Shown here piece after piece: positions 17,401 through 27,081 of a DNA stretch of 57,075 bases. Position 1 is the stretch's first letter; every line of letters begins with the position of its first letter. Source of the stretch: an uncultured Porphyromonadaceae bacterium (GTDB lineage: Bacteria; Bacteroidota; Bacteroidia; Bacteroidales; Muribaculaceae); the NCBI GenBank assembly GCA_947175215.1, contig CAMWLR010000007.1, positions 1 to 57,075 on the forward strand, read 5' to 3'. The notes beneath the pieces are model-generated. The model ran no database searches, was not told the DNA's origin, and saw only the letters and a program-made list of their open reading frames with translations. A program made the position numbers and the translations under genes.

Positions 17401-17412
17401 TTATATTCTTTG

Positions 17413-17486
17413 TCGGGGTGACTGGATTCGAACCAGCGACCACCTGGTCCCAAACCAGGTGCGCTACCGGACTGCGCTACGCCCCG
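17413..17486 (-). tRNA. tRNA-Pro (anticodon TGG)
   Basis: On the minus strand, the 5' acceptor CGGGGCG, D-arm GCGCAGTCCGGTAGCGC, anticodon arm CCTGG-TTTGGGA-CCAGG with anticodon TGG, and T-arm GCTGG-TTCGAAT-CCAGT form a cloverleaf. The acceptor 3' strand is CACCCCG plus discriminator A; CCA is not fully encoded (ACA follows). Pair 6-67 is a C-A mismatch. A promoter lies upstream and a terminator downstream, so it is a single-gene unit. Confidence 0.95.
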
Positions 17487-17525
17487 AGATGCTTTTGAGA
17501 GTATAGGATCGACTCAAAAGCAATG

Positions 17526-17557
17526 CAAAGTTAGATAATTTTTTTGGTAACTCCAAA
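17526..17557 (-). promoter_or_regulatory. Promoter of tRNA-Pro
   Basis: TTTG at 17554-17557, a 20-nt spacer and TAACTTTG at 17526-17533 on the minus strand, about 40 nt upstream of the mature tRNA 5' end. Confidence 0.75.
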
Positions 17558-17673
17558 ATTCCATAAGAGTTTTAACGAGAGTTTTTATCTGCACCGCACC
17601 TGCACCGTACTGCATCATAAATTATTTTGCAGGTATGATTGTGGTTAAAATCGCATATTCACCTTTTTTCGGG

Positions 17674-18294
17674 TTAACTAATCGGGGATTGGGTACGCAT
17701 AAGTCTTAGCCACTTGCGATAGCCTAAGATCGAGATGATGGTATAGATGGCGTAGAGGACGCAGTAAAAATCGAGGCCTTTATATAGGTAGAGCGCCGAG
17801 CATACTATGTCTACGAGAAGCCATACGAACCATTGCTCGATGTATTTGCGGGCCAACATCCACAATCCGACTATTGACAGTGAGGTGGTAAATGAGTCGG
17901 CTACCGGGACGGTAGAATCTGTAAAGGTAACAAGTATCCACCATATCGCTCCCCACAATGCCAAGCTGACTGCGGCTAATATGATCGCTGTGAGTCCGGG
18001 GATATGGGTTATCACTGAAACCGAATGTTGGTCTGAATCTGTATCGTTACGCCCGGTAGCTGTTTGATTAGCCGGTTTACGGGTCCAATGAATGAACCCG
18101 TAAACGGCAATCAGGAGGTAATAGATGTTAATACCGAAATCGGCATACAATCCTTTTGAGTAATAGATCCACATCGAAATCGCCGGCATTATGACCGAGG
18201 CGATCCAGACCTTGGCGTTGGCATGATATTCCCACCATAGATAGAGGAGGCCTATCATGAATCCTAATATTTCGAGTGCGAGATCTATCGTCAT
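17674..18294 (-). CDS. pnuC: PnuC/PnuT-type transporter, probably thiamine-specific
   Basis: A 206-aa inner-membrane protein with about seven hydrophobic segments and the PnuC-family motif YGFIHWTR (about residues 65-72). PnuC proteins carry nicotinamide riboside, but in Bacteroidetes those sitting behind a TPP riboswitch and TonB receptor are assigned to thiamine (PnuT); that is exactly the context here. It follows the receptor gene by about 60 nt. The thiamine pyrophosphokinase (thiN) that often completes such operons is absent: the next element is tRNA-Pro. Confidence 0.83.
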   Translation of the reverse strand: MTIDLALEILGFMIGLLYLWWEYHANAKVWIASVIMPAISMWIYYSKGLYADFGINIYYLLIAVYGFIHWTRKPANQTATGRNDTDSDQHSVSVITHIPGLTAIILAAVSLALWGAIWWILVTFTDSTVPVADSFTTSLSIVGLWMLARKYIEQWFVWLLVDIVCSALYLYKGLDFYCVLYAIYTIISILGYRKWLRLMRTQSPIS

Positions 18295-18353
18295 TACTCT
18301 ATCGTTTATCGGCTGGAGGCCGGTCGGTTGAACTCTGAAATTCTCGGGTTACA

Positions 18354-20612
18354 TCAGAATTTTAGGGAGATCGTTCCCATCACGTGAGTCGGAGCTTGAG
18401 CGGCATATCCAGCATATCGGTAGATGACTTTCTCACCGTCCTCGATCTCATATCCTGCACCGGTATATCCGTTGCTGAAATATTTTTTGTTAAAGAGGTT
18501 GTAGATCGAGAAGCCCAGATGCATCTCCTTGATACCCAAGAGATGTTTGAATGAGTAACCAAGATGGAGATCGCTAACGAAATATGAGTCAAGCAGAGCC
18601 TCGGCTGACCGGGCATTATTCATATACTGCTTAGACACGTAACGGCTCTGAAGTGAGGCATCGAATCCTCGCCATTTGAAATTAAATGAATTATTGAAGA
18701 TCAGGTCGGGAGAGAATGCAATCGGGGTGTCTCCCATCGGTATAGCCCATACCTCGCTGTCAACATCTTCGTAATAATAGAGGTATTCGACAAAATCGCG
18801 AATGCGGTTGCGTGACAGAGTCAAGTTAAATTGCCAGTCAAACCAGTCGCAGGGCTTGAGTGCGGTCTGCAACTCGATGCCCATACGATATGAATGGGGC
18901 ACGTTAACACTCAGTGGGTTACCGGTGTCTGACAGCTGTCCGGTCACGACCAGCTGATCTTTATAGAGCATATAATAGAGGTTGACGCCGACCGAGAAGA
19001 TTTTGTGAGTGAACGTATACCCTGCCTCAAAGTCGTCAAGCCGCTCTGACTCGGGATAGTTGGCGGGGTCGCCGTCAGTAAAGTTGTCACGTGTCGGTTC
19101 TTTCTGAGCAACGGCCCACGATATGAACGCACGGTGATCTCCTTTCTCAAAATTGACACCTAACTTGGGATTGAAGAAATCCCAACGGCGGTTAACATCG
19201 AGCAGAGCCAACGCACCTGTGGCCGAATCCCAGTTGTCAGACATACCTTTGATGGTATAATGGATATGTCTGTATTGTAGATCGGCAAAGGCAGAAAACA
19301 TATCATTGATGTCGTAATTTGCCCTCAGATAGACATTAGAGTCAAATTTACGGCCCCGGTTATCATAATATTTTTGCAAGGGATCTATCGCTCCTATATA
19401 GTTTCTCACCCATTTGATCTGCCCGAAGTGGTGACCGTCAAAGTCTGAGACACCGCCACCGAGAGTGACATTCCAACGGTCCTTGCGGAAATTAAGCGTA
19501 ACCTGACCGCCACCGAAACCATTCTGATTATATTTAAGACGTATCAGGTCTGATTTCTTGACAAGGTCTCCATCTTCATTATAATAAGGTGTGAGCCCAT
19601 ATTCTATCAGTTTGCGGTTCTTCTTATACTGGTCATAATAGCCGTCATCTTTGGTATAAAACATAGCGGCATTGATATGGAACATATCACTCAGGCGTTG
19701 TGACACCAGCAACTGGAAATGATGCTGTATAAAATTGTCATACTGATCAGGGTAATAAGCCCGTTTGCCGTCACTGTCGATATATTCGCCGCAAGGATTA
19801 TAACGGCGGCCGTATTCCTCCATATCCTCCTTTGAGGCATAATCCCAAGCCATATATGTTTTCTCTTTACCGCCGAATGCAAGCAGACGGATGTTGGTAT
19901 TGTAACTCTGGAAAGCCGCCTGGCCGAAATAGCTCCATAACTGTGACGAGGCGCGCTCGATATATCCGTCAGACCCCATGTGACTGAGCCGGGCATCAAA
20001 CGTCCAGTGGTCACCGAGCAAGCCCGAACCGACACGCAGAGTCTCACGGTTGGTGTTATACATACCGTAGGCGCCTGAGAGCTGTGCATACGGATCATCT
20101 GATGGAGCATCGGTAACCATGTTTACACTTGCTCCGAAAGCAGCCGCACCGTTGGCCGATGTACCGGCACCGCGCTGTATCTGGACATCGCGAAGCGATG
20201 AAGCCAAGTCGGGCATATTAACCCAGTATACGCTGTGACTCTCGGGATCGTTAAGGGGTAAACCATTGGCCATAACGTTGATACGTGTCGGGTCTGTACC
20301 GCGCACACGCATCGAGGTATACCCCATACCGCCACCTGCATCAGATGTCACGGTCACCGATGGTGTCATGCCCAACAGATAAGTCATGTCACGGCCGTCA
20401 TTATTGGCCAGCAACTGCTTTTTTGAAACGTTAGTAAATGCTACGGGAGTTTTGGCAGTGGCTCGGTTAGCTACGACATCGACCTGACTCAGCTCAACGG
20501 CCATTGAGTCAGACTCAGCTAAAAGTTCTGCACCTGCGTCGGCTGCAAACGCCGACTGCACCATGACACCCGCTCCGACAAGGAGGGCTGTCGATACGAT
20601 CTTTTTATTCAT
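18354..20612 (-). CDS. TonB-dependent outer-membrane receptor, probably for thiamine
   Basis: A 752-aa protein with a signal peptide (ending near AFAADA), a TonB-box-like SQVDVVA, a plug domain (about residues 65-175: GMGYTSMRVRGTDPTRINVMANG, RDVQIQRGAGTS) and a beta-barrel ending in aromatic-rich strands with a terminal Phe (MGTISLKF), the usual outer-membrane assembly signal. There is no N-terminal carboxypeptidase-like repeat and no SusD partner, so it is not a polysaccharide-utilisation receptor. The TPP riboswitch in its leader and the PnuC partner point to thiamine or a derivative as substrate. Confidence 0.88.
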   Translation of the reverse strand: MNKKIVSTALLVGAGVMVQSAFAADAGAELLAESDSMAVELSQVDVVANRATAKTPVAFTNVSKKQLLANNDGRDMTYLLGMTPSVTVTSDAGGGMGYTSMRVRGTDPTRINVMANGLPLNDPESHSVYWVNMPDLASSLRDVQIQRGAGTSANGAAAFGASVNMVTDAPSDDPYAQLSGAYGMYNTNRETLRVGSGLLGDHWTFDARLSHMGSDGYIERASSQLWSYFGQAAFQSYNTNIRLLAFGGKEKTYMAWDYASKEDMEEYGRRYNPCGEYIDSDGKRAYYPDQYDNFIQHHFQLLVSQRLSDMFHINAAMFYTKDDGYYDQYKKNRKLIEYGLTPYYNEDGDLVKKSDLIRLKYNQNGFGGGQVTLNFRKDRWNVTLGGGVSDFDGHHFGQIKWVRNYIGAIDPLQKYYDNRGRKFDSNVYLRANYDINDMFSAFADLQYRHIHYTIKGMSDNWDSATGALALLDVNRRWDFFNPKLGVNFEKGDHRAFISWAVAQKEPTRDNFTDGDPANYPESERLDDFEAGYTFTHKIFSVGVNLYYMLYKDQLVVTGQLSDTGNPLSVNVPHSYRMGIELQTALKPCDWFDWQFNLTLSRNRIRDFVEYLYYYEDVDSEVWAIPMGDTPIAFSPDLIFNNSFNFKWRGFDASLQSRYVSKQYMNNARSAEALLDSYFVSDLHLGYSFKHLLGIKEMHLGFSIYNLFNKKYFSNGYTGAGYEIEDGEKVIYRYAGYAAQAPTHVMGTISLKF

Positions 20613-20617
20613 AATTG

Positions 20618-20720
20618 TTTCACTACGCCGGTATTACCCGGATCAGGTTCAAAGGGTATGATCTCAGCTTGTCTCCGGCAATGCCGCTCTCGGCCAATGC
20701 CATGCGGGACTCGCACCCCT
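20618..20720 (-). promoter_or_regulatory. TPP (THI-box) riboswitch
   Basis: Read on the minus strand, GGGGTGC, the conserved CTGAGA, then ACCCTTTGAACCTGATC, CGGGTAATACCGGCGTAG and GAAAC follow in the order of the TPP aptamer. An additional GC-rich hairpin (GGCCGAGAGCGGCATTGCC) occupies the optional P3a position. The aptamer ends within about 10 nt of the receptor ATG, with no separate terminator hairpin, so control is probably by translation initiation: TPP binding should lower expression of the receptor and PnuC. Confidence 0.93.
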
Positions 20721-20775
20721 AAATAATATTAAAAAGATTGGTTACACCGGGAAATCCCGGCTGACCTTTCGGCTG

Positions 20776-20783
20776 CAAAGTTA
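20776..20783 (-). promoter_or_regulatory. -7 box for the TPP-riboswitch transcript
   Basis: TAACTTTG on the minus strand, about 55 nt before the aptamer. A CCGGGATTTCCCGG hairpin lies in the leader just before the aptamer. No clear -33 element. Confidence 0.6.
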
Positions 20784-20824
20784 CAAATTTTGAGTATAAT
20801 CTCACCATAAATTGTGATTCTTTT

Positions 20825-20856
20825 CTTGAAAAAATATTAGAAAAGATGTATCTTTG
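20825..20856 (+). promoter_or_regulatory. Promoter of cls
   Basis: CTTG at 20825-20828, a 20-nt spacer and TATCTTTG at 20849-20856. The predicted start of transcription falls on or next to the cls ATG at 20863. Confidence 0.65.
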
Positions 20857-20862
20857 CAGTAG

Positions 20863-22308
20863 ATGTGGACGCTCGTTGACTATATTAACACGACCTGGCT
20901 ATGGTGGACCGTCACTGTTGCCTATGTCGCTATAATCCTGGGGGTGATCGCGATTGTCATTTCAGAGAATCGCAATCCTGTGAAATCCCTGGCATGGATT
21001 ACGGTGCTGATGGTACTGCCGGCGGTGGGTCTCATTCTGTATATATTTTTCGGACGAAACATCCAGAACAAGCGCATCATCTCGCGCCGTAACCGTCGCA
21101 AGCTGCGCAAACTCGAGGAGCGCGCGGGGTTGCCGGCGTCAAAGGTCAAACGCTCTCCCCTATCCGTCAGGCACATAAAACTCGCTGAATCGTTACAGGG
21201 TTCACCATACTATGAAGGAAACAGTGTAGAGCTGTATCGTGACGGGCAAGCCAAATTTGATGCACTATTGCGCGACATACGCAATGCCCGCCACTATATC
21301 AATATCGAATATTATATCATCTCTGATGACCATATCGGGCGTCAAGTGGCGGATGCTCTGATTGAGCGTGCCCAAAACGGTGTTAAGGTCAGGATTATTT
21401 ATGACTCGGTAGGGTCATTCAAGACCTCCCGCAGATTTTTCAAAAAGCTCAAAAAGGCCGGTATAGAGGCCTTCCCGTTCTTTGAGGTCGTCTTTCCCCC
21501 GTTCGGCACACGAGTAAACTGGCGTAACCACCGTAAGATAACTGTCATAGACGGAGAGATCGGATATATCGGCGGCATGAATATCGCCGACCGGTATATC
21601 GATGGCGGGAAAGCATTCGCCATGTGGCGCGACCTGCACCTGAGAGTAATCGGCCCGGGAGTTGCCGCCTTGCAGCAATCATTTGCTACCGATTGGAATT
21701 TTATGGGGCAACCCTTGATTGAGGATAATATCGAGACTGAGAAACTGACGTTGCCGGGCACTACCGGAGTGCAGTTGCTTACCGGCGGCCCTGTCAACCA
21801 GTGGATGAATCTGACACTGCTCTTTCAGCAAATCATCTCAACAGCGCATAAACTCGTATGGTTACAGACCCCTTATTTCCTACCTACCGAGGGTCTGCTG
21901 CACGCATTACAAACAGCCTCGCTGGCCAAAGTCGATGTCAGGATAATGCTGCCGCGGCGCAGTGACAGCGATATGCTCAGATGGGCGTCGTTCAGCTACA
22001 TTCAGGAATGTCTGCGTGCCGGCATCAAGGTTTATCTTTATGACAAAGGGATGTTGCACAGCAAGGCGATAATGGTCGATGACGAGTTTGCGACCGTGGG
22101 GTCTACCAACTTCGACTTCCGCAGTTTCGAGCATAACTTCGAGGCCAACCTTCTTATCTATTCTAAAGAGTTTAACGCTACCCTTAGAAAGCATTTTCTC
22201 GAGGACCAACGCGACTGCGTGAGGGTCAATCCGGCCACTTGGCGCAAGCGCCCGTATCTCGAGAAAGCCCTCGAATCGGTCATGCGTCTTTTTGCCCCTA
22301 TTCTCTGA
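20863..22308 (+). CDS. cls: Cardiolipin synthase, phospholipase D family
   Basis: A 481-aa membrane enzyme condensing two phosphatidylglycerols, or PG with a related donor, to cardiolipin. Two N-terminal transmembrane helices (about residues 12-33 and 42-63) precede two PLD catalytic motifs, NHRKITVIDG and HSKAIMVDDE, each with the HxKx4D core. Size and arrangement match bacterial ClsA. The ATG lies only 6 nt after the promoter -7 box, suggesting a leaderless or nearly leaderless mRNA. recQ2 follows 21 nt downstream. Confidence 0.92.
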   Translation: MWTLVDYINTTWLWWTVTVAYVAIILGVIAIVISENRNPVKSLAWITVLMVLPAVGLILYIFFGRNIQNKRIISRRNRRKLRKLEERAGLPASKVKRSPLSVRHIKLAESLQGSPYYEGNSVELYRDGQAKFDALLRDIRNARHYINIEYYIISDDHIGRQVADALIERAQNGVKVRIIYDSVGSFKTSRRFFKKLKKAGIEAFPFFEVVFPPFGTRVNWRNHRKITVIDGEIGYIGGMNIADRYIDGGKAFAMWRDLHLRVIGPGVAALQQSFATDWNFMGQPLIEDNIETEKLTLPGTTGVQLLTGGPVNQWMNLTLLFQQIISTAHKLVWLQTPYFLPTEGLLHALQTASLAKVDVRIMLPRRSDSDMLRWASFSYIQECLRAGIKVYLYDKGMLHSKAIMVDDEFATVGSTNFDFRSFEHNFEANLLIYSKEFNATLRKHFLEDQRDCVRVNPATWRKRPYLEKALESVMRLFAPIL

Positions 22309-22329
22309 GATAGCACACAGTAATAATCT

Positions 22330-24291
22330 ATGTCAGGTAAGCACGCAGATATACATTCGGTACTCAAGCGTTACTGGGGCTACGACTCATTCCGCCCTCG
22401 ACAGGAAGAGATAATCCGATCGGTATTAGACGGCCATGATACTCTCGGTCTGTTACCGACCGGGGGTGGTAAATCTATTACATTCCAGGTGCCGGCGCTT
22501 GCGATGGAGAGCGGGCTGACGATAATCATCACCCCCCTGATTTCGCTGATGAAAGATCAGGTTGACAACCTGCTCAAACGAGGCATCAGGGCCGGGCAGC
22601 TCAACCACTCGATGAAATACTATCAGACCGAGACGGTACTCAAGCGCTGTCAGGCCGGCAAAATCAGGCTACTGTATATGTCGCCTGAAAAGTTGCGGTC
22701 GCCTTCTCTCGAGGCTTGGTGGAATGAGCTTGACGTGAAACTGATAGTTGTTGACGAGGCCCATTGTATCTCTCAATGGGGATATGATTTCAGACCGTCA
22801 TATCTGCTGATAGGTGAACTACGCGAAAGATTTCCGGGCGTACCGGTGCTTGCTCTTACTGCCTCGGCAACCCCGCGGGTGGTCGAGGATATTAAGGATA
22901 AACTGCGATTCAGACCGGGAAACCAAACGTTCAGACTTAGTTTCACCCGCGAGAATATATCGTATATTGTCAGGCATTGCGATTTTAAGGATGCCGAGCT
23001 GCTACATATCCTCTCACGCATATCCGGCAGCGGTATCGTATACACCCGCTCACGCAAGCGCACCCGCGAGCTGGCGGTTTTCCTCGCTGCCAACAATATT
23101 TCGGCTGACTTTTATCATGCAGGCTTGTCTCCCGAAGATAAAAACGAAAAGCAGAACAAATGGCAATCAGGCGAAACACGCATCATGGTTGCGACAAACG
23201 CATTCGGCATGGGTATTGACAAGCCCGACGTGAGGATAGTCATACATCACGACATCCCCTCATCGCTCGAAGAGTATTATCAGGAAGCCGGACGTGCCGG
23301 CCGCGATGGTAAACCATCATGGGCCGTCGTACTCGCCACCGCCAATGACAAAGGACTGCTTACCCGTCGTCTCTCTGAGGCGTACCCTGACAAAGAGCTG
23401 ATACGCGAGACTTATGATAAGCTGATGATTTTTCTCGACGTGGCGATGGGTGAAGGGTACGGCCGTAATATCGAATTTCAGTTTGAGAACTTCTGCCGCC
23501 GGTGGGAATTGCCGCCGGTTATCGCAGACAGCGCACTCAAGATACTCGCCCAGTCGGGATACTTTGATTACACTGAAATCCTCTCTACACCCTCGCGGTT
23601 GCTGATGACCATGACGCGAAGGTCACTGTATGATCTCAACAATCTCAGCGAAGAGACCGAGAAGGTACTTAACTTCATACTGCGTAACTATACCGGTATC
23701 TTTGCTGACTATGAGCATATCGACGAGGAGTATATCGCATCATCGCTCGAACTGACCGAGCGCACCGTCTATGAGGCACTCATCCGTCTGCGCGGTATGC
23801 ACGTGATAGATTATGTGCCGCGCCGTCGCTCGCCGTATATATTCATGCTCAAATCACGAGAACCCCAACGCGACATCATTTTGCCGAAATCTGTCTATGA
23901 AGACCGTCGCAAACTGATGGCGGAGAGACTCAACGCCATGAAGCAATTTGTCTTTGACGACTACACCTGCCGGGTAAAGACACTCCTTGAGTATTTCGGT
24001 GAAAAGAGTGAACCGTGTGGTACCTGTGATGTCTGCCGGGCAGAGCAGAAATATAAATCCGACCGGCAAAAGCACAATCGCAAAGCCGGCCGCGACATTG
24101 CCACAACCTCACCTGCTGTAATTGATAAAGCTATCCTTTATGTCGTTTCACTCAATCCCGAGGGTATTTCGATCGAGTCACTTGCCTTGCAGTTACAACT
24201 CGACTTCCCTACCCTCATCCCCTATATCCGCAATCTCGCCGACACAAGGCGTCTCCGCCTCTGTGACAAGCTCCTCTACCCCTGTCAATAA
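22330..24291 (+). CDS. RecQ-family helicase, short form without HRDC
   Basis: A 653-aa second RecQ paralogue. It shows LPTGGGKS (Walker A), VDEAHCISQWGYDFRPSY, QEAGRAGRDGKPSW and the RQC zinc site (CRVKTLLEYFG and PCGTCDVC). The winged-helix region is present but no HRDC domain can be seen; the C-terminus ends soon after a short helical segment. Compared with the RecQ at 7749-9929 it is about 70 residues shorter and clearly diverged, so this is an old paralogue rather than a recent duplication. It is probably co-transcribed with cls. Confidence 0.9.
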   Translation: MSGKHADIHSVLKRYWGYDSFRPRQEEIIRSVLDGHDTLGLLPTGGGKSITFQVPALAMESGLTIIITPLISLMKDQVDNLLKRGIRAGQLNHSMKYYQTETVLKRCQAGKIRLLYMSPEKLRSPSLEAWWNELDVKLIVVDEAHCISQWGYDFRPSYLLIGELRERFPGVPVLALTASATPRVVEDIKDKLRFRPGNQTFRLSFTRENISYIVRHCDFKDAELLHILSRISGSGIVYTRSRKRTRELAVFLAANNISADFYHAGLSPEDKNEKQNKWQSGETRIMVATNAFGMGIDKPDVRIVIHHDIPSSLEEYYQEAGRAGRDGKPSWAVVLATANDKGLLTRRLSEAYPDKELIRETYDKLMIFLDVAMGEGYGRNIEFQFENFCRRWELPPVIADSALKILAQSGYFDYTEILSTPSRLLMTMTRRSLYDLNNLSEETEKVLNFILRNYTGIFADYEHIDEEYIASSLELTERTVYEALIRLRGMHVIDYVPRRRSPYIFMLKSREPQRDIILPKSVYEDRRKLMAERLNAMKQFVFDDYTCRVKTLLEYFGEKSEPCGTCDVCRAEQKYKSDRQKHNRKAGRDIATTSPAVIDKAILYVVSLNPEGISIESLALQLQLDFPTLIPYIRNLADTRRLRLCDKLLYPCQ

Positions 24292-24343
24292 CACTCCTCA
24301 GCAACCATTCGCTTGACCAAATATCCGGTTGACGTAATGAATC

Positions 24344-24379
24344 GACAGCCGATCACTGTGGGTTGGGTGACCGGCTGTC
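24344..24379. terminator. Shared terminator between recQ2 and plsC
   Basis: A 13-bp stem with one mismatch (24344-24356 with 24367-24379, arms GACAGCCGATCAC and GTGACCGGCTGTC) in the 120-nt gap between two convergent genes; likely acts in both directions. Confidence 0.7.
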
Positions 24380-24411
24380 AGACTTATTTGGGGATTATTT
24401 ATGTCGGGTTG

Positions 24412-25149
24412 TCAACGTTGATTTGCGGGGAGGGCTGATTTGATTACTTCGGCCGAAAGGTCGGAGACCCTGCGGCGATCAGCTTCGTCTACCGGGGGAT
24501 CAATCGGGTCATGGATTGTCAGGATGATTTTTCCCCAGTGAGGTAACCATTGACCTCGCGGCAAGACCTTGAACGCGCCGTCGATGGTCAGAGGGACAAC
24601 GGGCAGCTTGAACTCCATCGCTAATTGGAAAGCTCCGGTATGAAAACGCCCCATGCGTCCGGTCAAAGTGCGTGAGCCTTCGGGGAAGACAACAACAGAC
24701 ATTCCGTTTTGCAATGTACGCTCAGCCTTGGCCATTGTGGATCTGATTGCCGCAGGCGATGAGTTGTCAACGAATATATGTCCGGCTGCCTGACAGCTTA
24801 CGCCGATGACGGGGAATTTACGCAGACCGATCTTCATCATCCACTTGAAGTTATGGTGGAGAAATCCGTAGATGGTGAAGATGTCATAAGCTCCCTGATG
24901 GTTGGCGACGAAGACATAAGAGGTCTTCTTGCGTATCTTATCTCTGCCTCTCACCTCTACCCTCACCAATGTAAGCCACATGCAAAGTTTGGCCCATATA
25001 TGAGCCGGCCAATAGCCCCATACACGACCACCGCCGAGCAGTGAGCCGATTATCGTGATGAGTCCGACGACAATGGTCAACACCACTATCAACGGTATCA
25101 TTATCACGAACTGATATATGCGATAGAGGATGAGAAGGAGCAGTTTCAT
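24412..25149 (-). CDS. plsC: 1-acyl-sn-glycerol-3-phosphate acyltransferase
   Basis: A 245-aa inner-membrane acyltransferase making phosphatidic acid from lysophosphatidic acid. A hydrophobic N-terminus (residues 3-38) anchors it; the catalytic motif NHQGAYD (83-89, Hx4D) and the substrate motif FPEGSR (155-160) are intact. It is the last gene of the minus-strand run pyrB - flavin reductase - glyA - plsC, 20 nt behind glyA. Confidence 0.9.
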   Translation of the reverse strand: MKLLLLILYRIYQFVIMIPLIVVLTIVVGLITIIGSLLGGGRVWGYWPAHIWAKLCMWLTLVRVEVRGRDKIRKKTSYVFVANHQGAYDIFTIYGFLHHNFKWMMKIGLRKFPVIGVSCQAAGHIFVDNSSPAAIRSTMAKAERTLQNGMSVVVFPEGSRTLTGRMGRFHTGAFQLAMEFKLPVVPLTIDGAFKVLPRGQWLPHWGKIILTIHDPIDPPVDEADRRRVSDLSAEVIKSALPANQR

Positions 25150-25169
25150 AATGACGTCTTATATTAAAC

Positions 25170-26450
25170 TTACCAGGCAAACATCGGGCGGTCAGCCATC
25201 ATGTTGTTGACCTTATCGCGGACAGCCTTGATTGTAGACTCGTTTTCAGGATCTGACAGTACGGTGTCGATCATCTCGACGATACCGCCCATCTCGTCGG
25301 CCTTGAGGCCACGGGTTGTGATGGCAGGTGTACCGAGTCGGATGCCTGATGTCTGGAAGGGTGAACGTGAGTCAAAGGGCACCATATTCTTGTTGGCGGT
25401 GATGTCGGCCTCAACGAGTACCTTCTCGGCAACCTTACCGGTCAGATCGGGGAACTTAGAGCGAAGGTCCACGAGGATGCAGTGGTTGTCAGTACCGCCT
25501 GACACTACGTTATATCCCTTGTCGATCAAGGCTGAGGCCATGGCTGCAGCATTCTCTTTAACCTGTTTCTGATACTCTTTGTATTCAGGCTGCAATGCTT
25601 CCCCGAAAGCGACGGCTTTGGCAGCGATGACATGTTCGAGCGGGCCACCCTGTACGCCGGGGAATACAGCTGAGTCAAGAAGCGAAGACATCTTGCGTAT
25701 CTCGCCTTTCTTGGTGGCCTTACCCCAGGGATTCTCAAAGTCCTTGCCTAAAAGGATAACACCGCCGCGAGGGCCGCGGAGGGTCTTGTGGGTAGTAGAT
25801 GTGACGATGTGAGCATGTTTTACTGGATTTTCGAGCAGACCGGCTGCGATAAGCCCGGCGGGGTGAGCCATATCCACCATAAAGATAGCGCCGACTTTAT
25901 CAGCGATCTGACGCATCCGCTCATAATCCCATTCTCGACTGTACGCGCTGGCACCACCGATAATCAGTTTTGGTTTCTTCTCGAGAGCGAGAGCCTCCAT
26001 ACCGTCATAATCGACACGGCCGGTCTCCTGATCTACATTATAACCGATAGCGTTGAACACCAGGCCCGAGAAATTGACGGGGCTACCGTGTGAGAGGTGG
26101 CCGCCATGGTCGAGATTCATACCCATAAAGGTATCGCCGGGATTGAGACAAGCCATGAAGACAGCCATATTGGCCTGTGCGCCCGAGTGGGGCTGCACAT
26201 TGACATACTCTGCCCCGAAGAGCTGTTTGAGACGATCCTGAGCCAATGTCTCGGCCTCATCGACCACCTGACAGCCGCCGTAATAGCGGTGGCCGGGATA
26301 ACCCTCGGCATACTTGTTGGTCAGGCATGACCCCATGGCTTCCATAACCTGGGGGGATACAAAGTTCTCCGAAGCAATCAGCTCTATACCTTTTTGCTGG
26401 CGCTGATGTTCGCGGTTGATAATGTCGAAAACGACGTTGTCGCGTTGCAT
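25170..26450 (-). CDS. glyA: Serine hydroxymethyltransferase
   Basis: A 426-aa PLP enzyme converting serine and THF to glycine and 5,10-methylene-THF. [32 protein letters not shown], the PLP-lysine region [14 protein letters not shown] and GTPAITTRG are all present. It is the main source of one-carbon units, complementing the 5-formyl-THF cyclo-ligase at 2567. It sits between the flavin reductase (13-nt gap) and plsC. Confidence 0.97.
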   Translation of the reverse strand: MQRDNVVFDIINREHQRQQKGIELIASENFVSPQVMEAMGSCLTNKYAEGYPGHRYYGGCQVVDEAETLAQDRLKQLFGAEYVNVQPHSGAQANMAVFMACLNPGDTFMGMNLDHGGHLSHGSPVNFSGLVFNAIGYNVDQETGRVDYDGMEALALEKKPKLIIGGASAYSREWDYERMRQIADKVGAIFMVDMAHPAGLIAAGLLENPVKHAHIVTSTTHKTLRGPRGGVILLGKDFENPWGKATKKGEIRKMSSLLDSAVFPGVQGGPLEHVIAAKAVAFGEALQPEYKEYQKQVKENAAAMASALIDKGYNVVSGGTDNHCILVDLRSKFPDLTGKVAEKVLVEADITANKNMVPFDSRSPFQTSGIRLGTPAITTRGLKADEMGGIVEMIDTVLSDPENESTIKAVRDKVNNMMADRPMFAW

Positions 26451-26463
26451 AACGATTGGTCTT

Positions 26464-27060
26464 TTATTTTGTGACTTTTTTCTTTTTTACTGAGAAACCG
26501 AATCGGCCGAGTTCTTCGCCTTGCGAATAATAGTGACCGTGTGTATAATTAAGCAAGCCTGCTCGACCGAGATCAAAACTGTCTGTCTCAGGATCGATAA
26601 ATCGCTCATCAGCCAATACGTTGACTACTTTGGCGATAAACATGTGATGTGAACCTAAGGGAACAATTGACTCTACCCTACACTCGATCGACAGGGGTGA
26701 TTCATTGATATACGGTGACCTGACCATCACACCAGGCACAGGTGTCAGACCGGTCTCACTCCACTTGTCATAATCACGACCTGATTTTACTCCGGCCCAA
26801 TCGGTCTGTCGAGCCATATCGGCGGTGGTGAGATTGATGGTGAACTCCATATTCTCCTTTATAATGCCGTATGAATATCTCTCGGGACGTACCGAGATAT
26901 AGCACATTGCAGGGTCAGTATTGATCGTGCCGACCCACGCTACGGTGAGCATATTGGAGTCCTCGACAGATAAGCCACAGGTCACCAATACCGCCGGCAA
27001 GGGGTAGATCATCGTACCCGGTTTCCAGCTACGTTTTATGTTGATGTCATGTTTACTCAT
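26464..27060 (-). CDS. Flavin reductase family protein (flavoredoxin-like)
   Basis: A 198-aa FMN-binding split-barrel protein. [37 protein letters not shown], and [23 protein letters not shown] follow the flavin reductase-like fold in order. It probably reduces or binds FMN; partner and substrate are unknown. It sits 21 nt after pyrB, in the position where Bacteroides-type operons, as I recall them, carry pyrI first. Confidence 0.85.
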   Translation of the reverse strand: MSKHDINIKRSWKPGTMIYPLPAVLVTCGLSVEDSNMLTVAWVGTINTDPAMCYISVRPERYSYGIIKENMEFTINLTTADMARQTDWAGVKSGRDYDKWSETGLTPVPGVMVRSPYINESPLSIECRVESIVPLGSHHMFIAKVVNVLADERFIDPETDSFDLGRAGLLNYTHGHYYSQGEELGRFGFSVKKKKVTK

Positions 27061-27081
27061 CAGTCAGTTAATAATCGTCGA

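Noticed and set aside
17413-17486. tRNA-Pro as an integration site
   Set aside because: No integrase, no direct repeat of the tRNA 3' end and no foreign block next to it were seen.
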